Source: Orientallactaga sibirica (Eukaryota; Chordata; Mammalia; Rodentia; Dipodidae). From it: a DNA stretch of 64,000 bases. Under the pieces are notes generated by a model. It was not told the origin of the DNA. It did not search any database and worked only from the letters and a program-made list of their open reading frames with translations. How positions within the stretch are numbered: the stretch's first letter is position 1; every line of letters starts with the position of its first letter. The translations under genes and the position numbers were made by a program. Shown one piece after another: positions 55,461 to 64,000 of the stretch. The stretch is from assembly GCA_036365145.1 (NCBI GenBank), contig JAEOAD010000001.1:101405501-101469500 (forward strand), read 5' to 3'.

Positions 55461-55470
55461 AGAACAATTT

Positions 55471-55684
55471 TTAAAATATTTTATTTATTTATTTGAGAGA
55501 AGGAGAGAAAGAGAGAGAGAGAGAATGGTTTTGCCAGGGCCTCCTGACACTGCTAACAAACTCCAGGCACATGCACCACTTTATGCATCTATCTGGCTTT
55601 ATACATGAGTAATGGAGAACCAAACCTGGGACATCAGGCTTTTCAAGCAAGTGTCTTTAACTGCTGAGCCATCTGTCCAGCCCC
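55471..55684 (-). repeat. DIP-like SINE, antisense
   Basis: (ATTT)n-like tail, GA-rich part and 'taactgctgagccatctgtccagccc' end. Flanks AGAACAATT / AGAAACAATT. Confidence 0.88.
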
Positions 55685-55727
55685 TAGAAACAATTCTATA
55701 CAACATTAACTCATAAAGTATGGACAT

Positions 55728-56119
55728 TGTGGTAATTTGAATATATGTCCCCCAATATATTCAGTGTTTTACTAGTTACAGTTTGCATCTACAATCACCT
55801 TGCTAGAGGCAATGTGACTGGGGGCCGGTTTTAAGGTGTTAATGGTGTTGGTTTGAGATTCCATTGTAAAGATATGCAAATGTGCCTAGCAGGAGTTTCT
55901 GAAGTGTGCTGTGTGACCTTTTGGCTGTAGTTTTGCTCTGTATACTGTGGTGGCTGGTTGGTTTTCTCTGCTTTCTTGCCTGGTCCTGTGGAGAGCAGGC
56001 CACTTCTGCCATTATGGAACTTCCCCTGGATCTGTAAGCTTCAATAAATAATATCCCTTCCTCCATAACTGTGCCTGGTCTGGAAGTTCATCTCAGCAAA
56101 CCTGAAGCTGTCTGCAACA
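55728..56119 (+). repeat. MaLR solo LTR with perfect target duplication
   Basis: TGTGGTAATTTGAATATATG start, CTGTCTGCAACA end. GACAT at 55723-55727 repeats at 56120-56124. AATAAATAATATCCC polyadenylation area at 56043. Slightly longer than 1654-2010 owing to an extra 'gaccttttggctgtagttttgctctg' segment also present in 45767-46161. Confidence 0.95.
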
Positions 56120-56129
56120 GACATATATT

Positions 56130-56410
56130 ATTGCAGTTACCTTTGTGTTGCTGCCACAGAGCACTCAATCAAAAACAGCTGATGGGAGGAAAGTTGTTAT
56201 TTTGACTTATAGTCTCAAGGGGAAGCTCTGTGGGGCCAGGGGAAAGGATGGTGTGGGTAGAGGCTGGAGATCACCTCTGCCACAGCAGGTGGAACTCTGC
56301 GGCATGAGAATGAAATAGCACTGGCAAACTGGGAGTGAATGAACCTCAAGGCCTATCTCAGTGATAGACCTCCTCTACCAAGTCTCCACCTCCCAAATTG
56401 TCATCAGCTG
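56130..56410 (-). repeat. MaLR-type LTR, antisense
   Basis: 'gcagttacctttgtgttgctgccacagagcactcaatcaaaaacagctgatgggaggaaag...' and '...ctccacctcccaaattgtcatcagctgg' follow the antisense pattern seen at 60558. Confidence 0.6.
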
Positions 56411-56414
56411 GAAG

Positions 56415-57545
56415 CCAGCTAAAAGTCACCAACAGTATGAACAAGGAGTGGATCCTGGAGGCAAGATGAACCCAACAGGGAAACAGTGGCACATAGATCA
56501 TGGGTTAATCAATTGCTCTGCTCTCTGATTGGATATAAGTAAGGCCCACTCTGTGGAGAAAATCCATTCCTCCTACTGAGAACTAGTCACAAGCCTATGG
56601 CTTAGAAGGTCATAGACCCTAGAGGGATGCTTCCTTTGTTCTTTGGCTAAACAAACAAGTTATGCCCATCAAAGAGTCTTTTAATCATCTAGGTTTATCA
56701 CTTCTGATCCATACTGCTCTCACTTTTGGTTAGAAAATCTACTTGCTCCAGATAGCAGTCAATACCAGGGAGACCCAAGACCCATTGAATGACAAGAAGG
56801 AAAAAAAAGCTGACTGCCTAGCATGAGAAGAGTCATCACTGTCACATCTGCCAGGGCCAAGGAAATGTTACAAAGAAAATTGCAGGTATAAATAGGAGTG
56901 CTACTCTCATGGCTAGCTTGAAAACCTCCTCCAGGGAGATGGCAGGTATTATAGTCAAGTTCACATTGGAAAATGATGGCATGAGCAGAGGGTGGACATC
57001 ACCTCCTAGCCAAATTCAGGTGGACAACAGCAACAGGAAAGTGTGTCAAACACTGGCAAAGGGAAGCTGGCTCTAATACCCATAAGCCCCCTCCCCAACA
57101 ATACACTGCCTCCAGGAGGCTTTAATTTCCAAATTGCCATTGTTTGGGGAACCTAGCATTCAGAATGCCTAAGTTTTGGGGGGACACCTGAATCAAACCA
57201 TCACACGAATATTGCAGATGTGAGCTACCATGCCCTGACAGAGTATATTGCTAACACCATTAGTATGAAAAATGAAATACCTTTTTGGTAGGAGACTCAT
57301 AACATGCCCTCCATGGCTCAAGGAACATTATGTAAGAGGGGCCTGAAAGAATGGAAGAGCCACCAGGCTGGAAAGTGTGCTCTGGGGTATTGTCTTCCCA
57401 CACAAAGAGACTGACTGGTGCATTCATGACCTCACAGTGATTTCTGATAATCCCACTGTGGATAGACTTTGGTGGAATGGACATGAGGGAAAGGGGACAA
57501 CCTAATGGGAACATGAACAATTTGCAATGTAGCCATACTAAAGTT
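56415..57545 (+). repeat. Unclassified multi-copy repeat, copy 3, interrupted
   Basis: Left part to about 56860 shares 'tgattggatataagtaaggcccactctgtgg...cctatggcttagaaggtcatagaccctag', 'tactgctctcacttttggttagaaa'. The right part 57250-57545 shares 'atgccctccatggctcaaggaacattatg' and 'gtgcattcatgacctcacag'. An antisense LTR lies between. Confidence 0.55.
56865..57210 (-). repeat. MaLR-type LTR, antisense, inside copy 3
   Basis: 'gatggcatgagcagagggtggacatcacctcctagccaaattcaggtggacaacagcaacaggaaagtg' and '...ggagactttaatt'-like words, ending 'ggggacacctgaatcaaaccatcacac', align with 60558-60863 plus 61175-61207. Confidence 0.7.
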
Positions 57546-57565
57546 ATCAATTTAAAAAAAACAGG

Positions 57566-57749
57566 CTGGAGAGATTGCTTAGCAGTTAGTACACTCACCT
57601 GCAAATCGTAAGGACTCATACTCGACTCTCCAGGTCCTACATAAGCCAGATGCACAAGGTGACGGATGTGCACAAGGTCGTACATGTGCACAAGGTGGCA
57701 CACACTTCTGGAGTTCAATTATAGTGGCTGGAGACCCTGGCATGCCAAT

Positions 57750-57804
<55 letters not shown>

Positions 57805-57857
57805 CTCCCTTGCTCTCTCACCTAAACAAAGGCTAGTCTGTTGGGCTTGCCTCAAAG
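57566..57857 (+). repeat. DIP-like SINE, duplicated-core subtype with 3' extension
   Basis: Core repeated: 'gcacaaggtgacggatgtgcacaaggtcgtacatgtgcacaaggtggcacaca'. (CT)n 57757-57800. Tail 'cctaaacaaaggctagtctgttgggcttgcctc'. Flanks AAAAAAAACAG at 57555-57565 and 57858-57868. Confidence 0.9.
57757..57800. repeat. (CT)n microsatellite in a SINE tail
   Basis: About 42 bp of pure CT. Confidence 0.95.
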
Positions 57858-57887
57858 AAAAAAAACAGACTGAAAAAGGAGAGAAAG

Positions 57888-58035
57888 CTAGAGTCAGACC
57901 TTGTGGTGCACACTTTAAATCATACTTGGGAGTCTGAAGTAGAAGGATCATCATGAGCTCAAGGCTAGCCTGGGCTACAGAGTGTGTTCCAGGTCTGGCT
58001 GGGCTAACATGAAACTTTGCCTTGAAAAAAAAATG
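57888..58035 (+). repeat. Degraded B1-like SINE
   Basis: 'cttgtggtgcacactttaaatcatacttgggagtctgaagtagaaggatcatcatgagctcaaggctagcctgggctacagagtg' to 'ctttgccttgaaaaaaaaa'. Confidence 0.75.
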
Positions 58036-58059
58036 GAAAAAGCTAGCAAAGTACTAGCA

Positions 58060-58593
58060 TTCATTTCTCTTTGCTTCCTGACTATAGATATCATGTGAGT
58101 AGCTACCTAAATTCCTGCCACCATGCCCCTCCATGATAGAGTAGACCTTCAATCTTTGATCCAGGACACATACTTCCTTCCTTAAGTTGCCTTTGTCAGG
58201 AATTTTTTCCACAGCAGTATGTAAAGTAACTGATACAGAAAATTGGTGTGAAGAAGTGGTGGTGGTGTTGTGATAAGCTTGACCATGTGGTTCGTAGGCC
58301 TTTGGATAGCTTGTGGAACTGGGAATGTGGAAGAGTTTGGAACTGTGGACTAGAAAAAAAGCCCTTGAGTACTGTAAGCAGAAAGCTTGGAGGACCAGAA
58401 TGCTGGGAGAAACAGGCAGTGGAGACATGATCCATTCCTCCTTCCTCCCTGTGGATGCAATGTGACCAGCTGCTTAATGCCCTGCTAACATGCCTTCTCC
58501 TCCCTTGAACTGAAAGCCCAAATAAAGACTTCTTTAAGTTGCTTCAGTCAGATATTATTCCAGGAAGAAAGAAAGAAAAGTAACTAATATACA
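58060..58593 (+). repeat. Shrunken MaLR element with two LTR 3' ends
   Basis: First LTR end 'cctttgtcaggaattttttccacagcagtatgtaaagtaactgataca' at 58187-58235 is followed by an internal-type start 'ttggtgtgaagaagtgg' and about 200 bp, then a second LTR end '...caaataaagacttctttaagttgcttcagtcagatatta...aagtaactaatataca' at 58520-58593. Most of the second LTR and interior are missing. Confidence 0.6.
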
Positions 58594-59450
58594 AATTAAC
58601 ACAAATTTGTACTAAAGCAGAGTTAAAAAAAAAAACGGAATTAATCTGCAAGCTCACTTTAATCATGAGATGCTGGTGTGTTGAGAAGGTTCCTAAGGAC
58701 GCACCTGTGCCTCAGAAGGCTGCTCCCTGATTGTGGGCCTGAGCTGCAAGGGCAGGAGGAGGATGTGGTTGCCTATGGTTGCCATCTCTGGCCTCAAACC
58801 CTATAACTGTCCCTGGTGCCTTTTGAACATCAGGCTATGGGACAGGTAACTGAACTCCTTCTTAGCAACAGCATATGTCCAACCTAATTCCACCTAATCC
58901 AACCTAAGGAGAGGAGAGTAACTCTAACCTAATCCCACGGGCAGAGAGGGTACAAGCAAAGGACAGTAACTCTGGGTCCTAACACTTAGCATCTTTCTAC
59001 TTCACCAAATGTTAATGCTGACAGGAACCTTCACATTCATAGAAAGCTTGAGCAGCTCTGAAAACATTAGGGTCTCCATCTTCACAAAGTTCTGATCCAG
59101 TAAATTCTTCTTTATGAGAAAATGAGGTCAACTTCAGTGTAACTGTCACTGGCCCACTTCCTATCCCCTCTGGAAAGACAGAAGTAGGCCAGCCTCTCTC
59201 TCCACATGCCATCCCTTCAAGACTTTTGAATTCAACCGCCATGACCTTCCAGAGCTCTTGTCTACAGGTGAAGTAGCCTTAATGTCTCCAACTACTTTTT
59301 TTATATGCATGGCACCTAGGAGTACCTTCCTCTGCTCTTTGAATGTATTTTCATATCTCTCAATCCTTTTTCAAGTGTCTTTAAATCAATAATCTGGTTG
59401 CGATCAGAACAGCATAAAACAATAGAAAATACAAATAATTATTTTGGTTC
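58594..59450. other. Single-copy stretch
   Basis: A10 near 58626. No gene or repeat recognised. Confidence 0.4.
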
Positions 59451-59454
59451 CATC

Positions 59455-59535
59455 AAAGGTTAGGAGTATGGCTCAGAGGTAGAGTTCTTGCCTAGCATGC
59501 ACAAGGTCCTGGGTTAGATCCCCAGCATCACATAT
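59455..59535 (+). repeat. ID-like SINE unit
   Basis: 'ggttaggagtatggctcagaggtagagttcttgcctagcatgcacaaggtcctgggttagatccccagcatcaca': A box TGGCTCAGAGGTAGAG, B-box region GGGTTAGATCCCC, matching the ID/tRNA-Ala-like consensus. Confidence 0.8.
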
Positions 59536-59684
59536 ATACAAACACAGATTTAATTTGAGGCCCACTCTATGGAAAGGAATTCATGCCTGATACCAAAAAC
59601 TTCATCAAAAACCTATGGCTGAGAGGAAGGAAGTTACTACTGCTGGGTGGATATATTATGCTCACCAAATTGCTTATGTTTATA

Positions 59685-59750
59685 CATATGTATGTGCATA
59701 TATGTATGTATGTATATGTATATATATATATGTGTGTGTGTGTGTGTATT

Positions 59751-59798
<48 letters not shown>

Positions 59799-59812
59799 TA
59801 CATACATATATG
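59685..59812. repeat. Compound (TATG)/(TA)/(TG)n microsatellite
   Basis: Alternating purine-pyrimidine over about 125 bp: TATGTATG, TATATA, (GT)n at 59732-59747, then (TA)n 59757-59793 and 'catacatacatata'. Frames on both strands are artefacts. Confidence 0.97.
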
Positions 59813-60112
59813 GCTGCTCTTACTTTCAGTTAAAGCTTCTCTTTTCTGATGACAGTGACTGCTACCCACTCAAATCTCATCAAAGTGGTGAAAGACGACA
59901 GTTGAATATTCACTTAATGTGACATCTCTATCACACCTCCAAGGCTAAGGGACTATAGTGAAAGAAATGGTGGAAAGAATGTAAGTGCTAAAGGAGGGGG
60001 AGGAGTGATGTAGGGTGGTCACTCTATTCATGATCTCATAGTGGCTGTTGTTACCTACACAACATCAACACATTATCATGGATGATGGAAGAGGATAAAA
60101 AAGACATCAATA

Positions 60113-60275
60113 AGCCGGGCGTAGTGGTGCACGCCTTTAATCCCAGCACTTGGGAGGCTAAGGTAGGAGGATCATTGTGAGTTCGAGGCCACCCTGAGAC
60201 TACATAGTGAATTCCAGGTCAGCCTGAGCTAGAATGAAATCCTTACCTTCAAAAACCAAAAAAAAAAAAAAAAAA
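60113..60275 (+). repeat. B1 SINE with target duplication
   Basis: 'agccgggcgtagtggtgcacgcctttaatcccagcacttgg...' near-consensus, long A-tail. AAAAAGACATCAATA at 60098-60112 and again ending at 60287. Confidence 0.95.
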
Positions 60276-60431
60276 AAAGACATCAATATAGAAGAGGGAA
60301 TAGTAGGAAAAAAAGTGGGGGTTAAGTGGAAGAGGAACAGGGAGGGGATAAAGGAAGGTGGTGAGAGGGGATTATGTAAATTTTTAATAGTTTTTTTATT
60401 TAATAAAAATGCAAGCTATCCTTTTTAAGAT

Positions 60432-60510
60432 TCCATCAAAGGTTAGGGGTGTGGTTCAGTGGTAGAGCTCTTGCCTAGCATTCACTAGGCCCTGGGTTCA
60501 ATCTGAAGCA

Positions 60511-60512
<2 letters not shown>
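60432..60512 (+). repeat. ID-like SINE unit, second
   Basis: 'ggttaggggtgtggttcagtggtagagctcttgcctagcattcactaggccctgggttcaatctgaagcatcaca'. It is preceded by TTCCATCAAAGG exactly as at 59451. Confidence 0.8.

Positions 60513-60551
<39 letters not shown>
60511..60551. repeat. (CA)n microsatellite
   Basis: About 40 bp pure CA in the ID-like unit tail. Confidence 0.97.
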
Positions 60552-60552
<1 letters not shown>

Positions 60553-60555
60553 CAT

Positions 60556-61207
60556 CTGTTGCAGTCAGCATCATGTTGCTGGCACAAAGAAATCAGCCAA
60601 AAGCAGCATATGAGAGGAAAGGATTTATTTTTGCTCACAGACTCAAAGGGAGGCTCCGTGATGACAAGGGAAAACTGTGGCATGAGCAGAGACTATACAT
60701 CACCTCCTGACCAACATCAGATGGACGGAAGGACAGGAGAGTGAATGTGCCAAACACTGGCAACAGGAAGCTGGCTATAACACCCATAAGCCTACACCTA
60801 ACACTACATCACCTCCAGGAGGCTCCAATTCCCAAGTTGCCATCACCTAGGAACCAAGCATTAAGAACATACAAGTTGGACTCGAGAGATGGCTTATTGA
60901 TTAAGGCACTTGCCTGAAAAGCCTAAGGACCCATGTTTGACTCTCCAGGTCCCACATAAGCTGGATGCACAAAGTGACACAAGCGCAAGGTCACACATGC
61001 AAACTAGGTGGCACATGTGTCTGGAGTTTGATTGCAGTGGCTGGAGACCCTAGTGCACAAATTCTCTCTCTCTCTCTCTCTCTCTCTCACCCTTGCTCTC
61101 ATTCTCACTCTTTCACATATAAAAGGCTAGTCTATTGGGCTTACCTCCAAAAAGAGAGAAAGAACATATAAGTTTATGTGGGACACCTGAGTCAAACAAT
61201 CACACCA
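60556..61207 (-). repeat. MaLR-type LTR, antisense, split by a SINE
   Basis: 'tgttgcagtcagcatcatgttgctggcacaaagaaatcagcc', 'ttgctcacagactcaaagggaggctcc', 'aggaggctccaattcccaagttgccatcacctaggaacc', then after the SINE 'gtgggacacctgagtcaaacaatcaca'. Confidence 0.75.
60878..61160 (+). repeat. DIP-like SINE, duplicated-core subtype with 3' extension
   Basis: Core 'gcacaaagtgacacaagcgcaaggtcacacatgcaaactaggtggcacatg', (CT)n 61062-61088, tail 'aaaaggctagtctattgggcttacctcc'. Duplication AGAACATACAAGTT (60864-60877) / AGAACATATAAGTT (61161-61174). Confidence 0.93.
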
Positions 61208-62210
61208 TATATACTTCAAATGCCTACATCCTACTGCAAATGCCTATAAAGGTTGATTAACATTCACTTGAAATGATCTTTCACCTTCTGGATGAACAAT
61301 TTCAGGTGCTTCCTAATTTTCCCAATGAAAAAATAGGTTTTGGCCAATAAAACTCTGGAGAAGTTTCTCAGGAAGAAAAGTAAGCATCTTAGAGAATGCT
61401 TATATAAATTAGAAAATTAAGTTCTTACTTGCTGGTGGTGGCTGTCTTAAATGTATGCTTCAATGAAAATAAACTTAAATCAATTTCAGTGTACTGGGCT
61501 GCAAACTTTGTTATTGTTCCTCCCACATAACACAGATGCCACAAACCATGTCTAAGTGTGCGAAAGACATTTACTTTCACTAGGCATTTCCAGTCAGATA
61601 ATATTTCATAAGTGGCTCTGTTCTACCTTTTAACTACATTTTAATTCAAATCTATTTTTCATCGTAGCTTTAAAAACTATCTTTGCAAAGCAACCAAAGC
61701 TTAGAATAATTCAGGGCTTTCTTAGTCAGGGCCTTTAAATGTTCTCGCATTATTTCTTTTAGGTTAATTTTGGTGCAAGAGAATTTTATGATATTATAGA
61801 GTGGTGGGGCATATAATATGATTGTAAATTCTCCAAATCTCTTTTCCAGGCACATTATCAGAATAACCTGTGAAATAACTGGGGGTTTAATGTATACAAA
61901 AGTCTTTTAAATACCACCTGGTGGAAATCCTATAGAAACAAACTTCTAATGGTTATCAGAGATGTGATGTGGAAAAGAATAGGAGAGATGGATGTATCCT
62001 TGCATCCTGGAGGATGGATGACAGCTGAGATTTAACACCAGCCTTCAAATGCTTATCATCAAGGCAAATCCCTACTTCCAATGAAGTCATTTTGAAGGAC
62101 TAGATGGTATGCTATGGAAGTATGAGGGGATTATCTTTGGGGTACAAAAGTACAAATGAAGGGTCATTTACATATTATTCTACATGGGGAGAAACAAATT
62201 TCCCTAAGAC
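61208..62210. other. 1 kb single-copy stretch
   Basis: AT-rich, no gene or repeat recognised. Confidence 0.45.
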
Positions 62211-62212
62211 TA

Positions 62213-62380
62213 TGTGTGTTAGTTTTAAAACAAAATACCACAAATCCAATGACTTGAACAGTATTGTACCTTGAATTTATACCAGTTACAATTCTAATGT
62301 GGATTCACCCATCTATAAACAACAAGTGTTGGCAGGACTTCATTTCATTCTAGAGGATCCATTTCCTTACTTTCTTCACA
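62213..62380 (-). repeat. Possible old LTR relic, antisense
   Basis: 'gtgtgttagttttaaaacaaaataccacaaatccaatgacttgaacag...aacaagtgttggcaggacttcatttcattctagaggatcc' resembles the antisense start of older MLT/MST-type LTRs. Weak. Confidence 0.35.
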
Positions 62381-62614
62381 GGTGGTCAGAAACAGAGACA
62401 CCCCCACCCCGGAGTGTAACCCGAGAACACTCAGCCTCTGTGTTCTTATCAATTTAGCGGTGAGATGCCCGTTATTTGTAACAAGGCCTTTTCTAGAGAA
62501 TGACAGCGATGTGAGTGTGAGTCAGGATCAGCGCTGTGATGGTGCTTCTGCCCTTAGTCACATTGCAGCACAGATCTCTGGCTCTTGAACATGGGGAAGA
62601 GGAATCAAGCCCTG

Positions 62615-62735
62615 GAGAACTAATCTAAGTCAGCTGGTCTTGCAACCATTTTCACGGGACAAGAACCAGTTGGACTACTTTGTTAAAATGCACATTATTC
62701 AAGCCCTAACTCCAGAGATTCAGTAGGTCTTTATA
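62615..62735 (+). repeat. MER5A-like hAT DNA-transposon relic
   Basis: 'ggactactttgttaaaatgcacattattcaagccctaactccagagattcagtaggtctt' matches the MER5A core (gttaaaatgcagattcctgggccccacccccagagattctgattcagtaggtct). Non-autonomous, ancient. Confidence 0.65.
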
Positions 62736-62756
62736 AAAACTTCAAAACAATGTTAT

Positions 62757-63348
62757 TGTGATAGTTCATCTTGTCAGTTTGACTACATTTAGAATCACCA
62801 TGGGAACACACCTGTGGTGGCTGGAATGTAGATCCCCCATTGACTCAGGTGTTAAAATCAAACACAAGAGGCAAGCCTGGCATCCCCGCCTTCGTTCTGT
62901 GTCCATCTCCTTTCCTTTTGGTCACTTACTTGCCTCTGAAGGTCAACATGTTAATCACGCAAGGAATGCCTATCCACCTATCTCACCCCTGCCAAGGCTG
63001 GAGGCACAGAGATAAGCTGTTATCCTACTCATCATCCTGCATCTGTAACCACCTTGGATGCCAGGAAGAGCAAAACCTTGCAGGACACCCCCGCCCCACT
63101 GACATGAGAACAATTACCCATGAGAGCAAGGCTGTACTCTAGAGCAGAAACAATAGTCTCCTGAGAACCACCTTCTCCCTCTTGCAATGACTTCAGACCA
63201 TCCTACAGAACCAGGAAAAGACCAAGACCACACCTGGACCTGGACTGCTTAATTATACACTCCTCTTGTCCATTGTCCCAGTTCTCCCTCTATTTAAATC
63301 TAAGTCTTATTTCAGTACCCCAAAGCTGAACTTAGGGTCACTGGATCC
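62757..63348 (+). repeat. ERV LTR-like segment, left part
   Basis: Starts near a 'gtgatagttcatcttgtcagtttgac...agaatcaccatgggaacacacctg' MaLR-like word, then 'tgtggtggctggaatgtagatcc'. The 3' part 'tccctctatttaaatctaagtcttatttcagtaccccaaagctgaacttagggtcactggatcc' is promoter/R-like. It appears to continue after the antisense LTR at 63349 with 'gtggccacagtgaataaatctc' (polyadenylation signal near 63725). Family not identified. Confidence 0.4.
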
Positions 63349-63685
63349 TGTACTAGTTACTTTTCTTGTTGCTGTAACAAAACAGCTGACAACAGCAGCT
63401 TGAGGAAGGTTTACTTTGGCTCGCAGTCTGAGTGTGCTGTCCATCATGGGGGCAGGAGCATAAGGCAGCTGTGCACAGTCAAGAAGTAAAGAGAGATGAA
63501 TGATGTGGCCAGCTAGCGTTCTCCTTTTATGCAGTCTAGGCTACAACCCATGGAATGGTGCCACTCACATTGAGAATGGATGTCTTCACATCAATTAACC
63601 AATTTAGAAACCCCAACAGACCCCAGAAGTTATTATCTCCTAAGTAATTTTAGACCCAATCAAATTGACAATATTAACCATCACA
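63349..63685 (-). repeat. MaLR-type LTR, antisense
   Basis: 'tgtactagttacttttcttgttgctgtaacaaaacagctgac', 'gtccatcatgggggcaggagcat', 'ggaatggtgccactcacattgagaatggatgtcttcacatcaattaacc', end 'caaattgacaatattaaccatcaca'. Flanks GATCC / ACCCC do not match well. Confidence 0.8.
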
Positions 63686-63830
63686 ACCCCTTTATCTGTT
63701 ACTCTTCCCAATGTGGCCACAGTGAATAAATCTCTTTTCTTCTTTTCACCATTCTTGTCTCTTTAATTGGCATATTGGGAGGAGTTGTCAAGCCTAGCTT
63801 GTTGGGGCTGCCAAGGACCAGGCTTTTACC
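63686..63830 (+). repeat. ERV LTR-like segment, right part
   Basis: 'acccctttatctgttactcttcccaatgtggccacagtgaataaatctcttttcttcttttcaccattcttgtctctttaattggcatattgggagg' has an AATAAA followed by a pyrimidine-rich, TTGTCTC-containing U5-like sequence. Confidence 0.4.
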
Positions 63831-64000
63831 CGAGGACCTGTGGTTATAATGTCCACTTTCTCCTATCCACAGGCTGGTGGGCTCTTCAGCTTCTGAGCTG
63901 AAATGAGCCCTAGATGGTCCAGGTTCACCTTTCTCTACTTATTGTCAATGCCTGGACATAATAACCTCATGGTATGTCATTATGTTGGCTATAGGTGGGG

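Larger units (their letters stand above)
59536..60420 (+). repeat. Unclassified multi-copy repeat, copy 4
   Basis: 'aatttgaggcccactctatgg', 'tcttactttcagttaaagcttctcttttctgatgacagtgactgctac', 'tcacttaatgtgacatctctatcacacctccaaggctaagggac', 'ttcatgatctcatagtggctgttgttacctacacaac...cattatcatggatgatggaagagg'. Interrupted by microsatellites at 59685-59810 and a B1 at 60113. The 3' part 60290-60420 ends '...atttaataaaaatgcaag'. Confidence 0.6.

Noticed and set aside
57260..57718. 152-codon minus-strand frame
   Set aside because: Made of the reverse complement of a DIP SINE followed by the unclassified repeat; no protein similarity recognised.
59567..59922. Tyr/Ile/Val/Cys-rich frames that look like membrane segments
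   Set aside because: Translations of the TA/TG/TATG microsatellite.

Overview
The window looks like mammalian, specifically rodent, intergenic or intronic DNA. I find no host protein-coding gene, rRNA, functional tRNA, CRISPR array or operon. None of the open reading frames has the length, domain content or exon structure of a host gene; the only recognisable protein similarity belongs to retroelements. The SINE repertoire identifies the lineage: about 27 copies of a tRNA-derived, B2-superfamily SINE (A-box-like TGGCTTAGCAGTT, B-box-like GGTTCAATTCC, CT-rich tail ending in AAATAAATAA), plus B1, B3/B4-like and ID-like elements. I recall the B2-like 'DIP' family as characteristic of jerboas and relatives (Dipodoidea), so a jerboa-type genome is the best guess (inference, moderate confidence).

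Layout. 1-8.5 kb: antisense MaLR LTR, an old L1 (about 1.47-4.2 kb) split by a complete two-LTR MaLR element (1654-3576), a second old L1 3' fragment, then mostly single-copy DNA with L2/MIR relics. 8.5-22.2 kb: antisense MaLR LTRs, DIP and B1 SINEs with clear target-site duplications, two antisense L1 3'-UTR pieces and one copy of a multi-copy unclassified repeat. 22.2-31 kb: long single-copy stretches with SINEs, a (TA)n/(GATA)n block and an AAAG/AAGG block grown from a B1 tail. 31.0-33.06 kb: 3' end of an antisense L1 (ORF2 C-terminus plus long 3' UTR) split by a MaLR LTR. 35.4-36.4 kb: second copy of the unclassified repeat. 37.8-38.1 kb: polypurine GGAA/GGGA satellite grown from a B4-like tail. 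39.9-46.2 kb: MaLR solo LTRs, a striking 47-bp near-perfect inverted repeat (40876-40985) and an antisense L1 ORF1-like relic. 48.7-54.6 kb: a young betaretrovirus-like (ERV2/ERVK) endogenous provirus. 54.6-64 kb: SINEs, a MaLR solo LTR with a perfect 5-bp duplication, further antisense MaLR LTRs, two more copies of the unclassified repeat, ID-like units, a MER5-like relic and an ERV LTR-like segment.

The most notable object is the provirus at 48698-54579. Its two LTRs differ by only three substitutions and two small indels over about 491 aligned bases, it has a perfect tRNA-Lys(1,2) primer-binding site, a splice donor, a gag start, env remnants and a polypurine tract, but no recognisable pro or pol. 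Two separate gag matrix N-terminal segments lie in series, and the middle is AT-rich DNA with tandem duplications and a possible poly(A)-tailed insert. This is the architecture of a defective, non-autonomous element, comparable in concept to mouse ETn/VL30. I saw no novel multi-gene system; the provirus and the long hairpin are the best candidates for follow-up.
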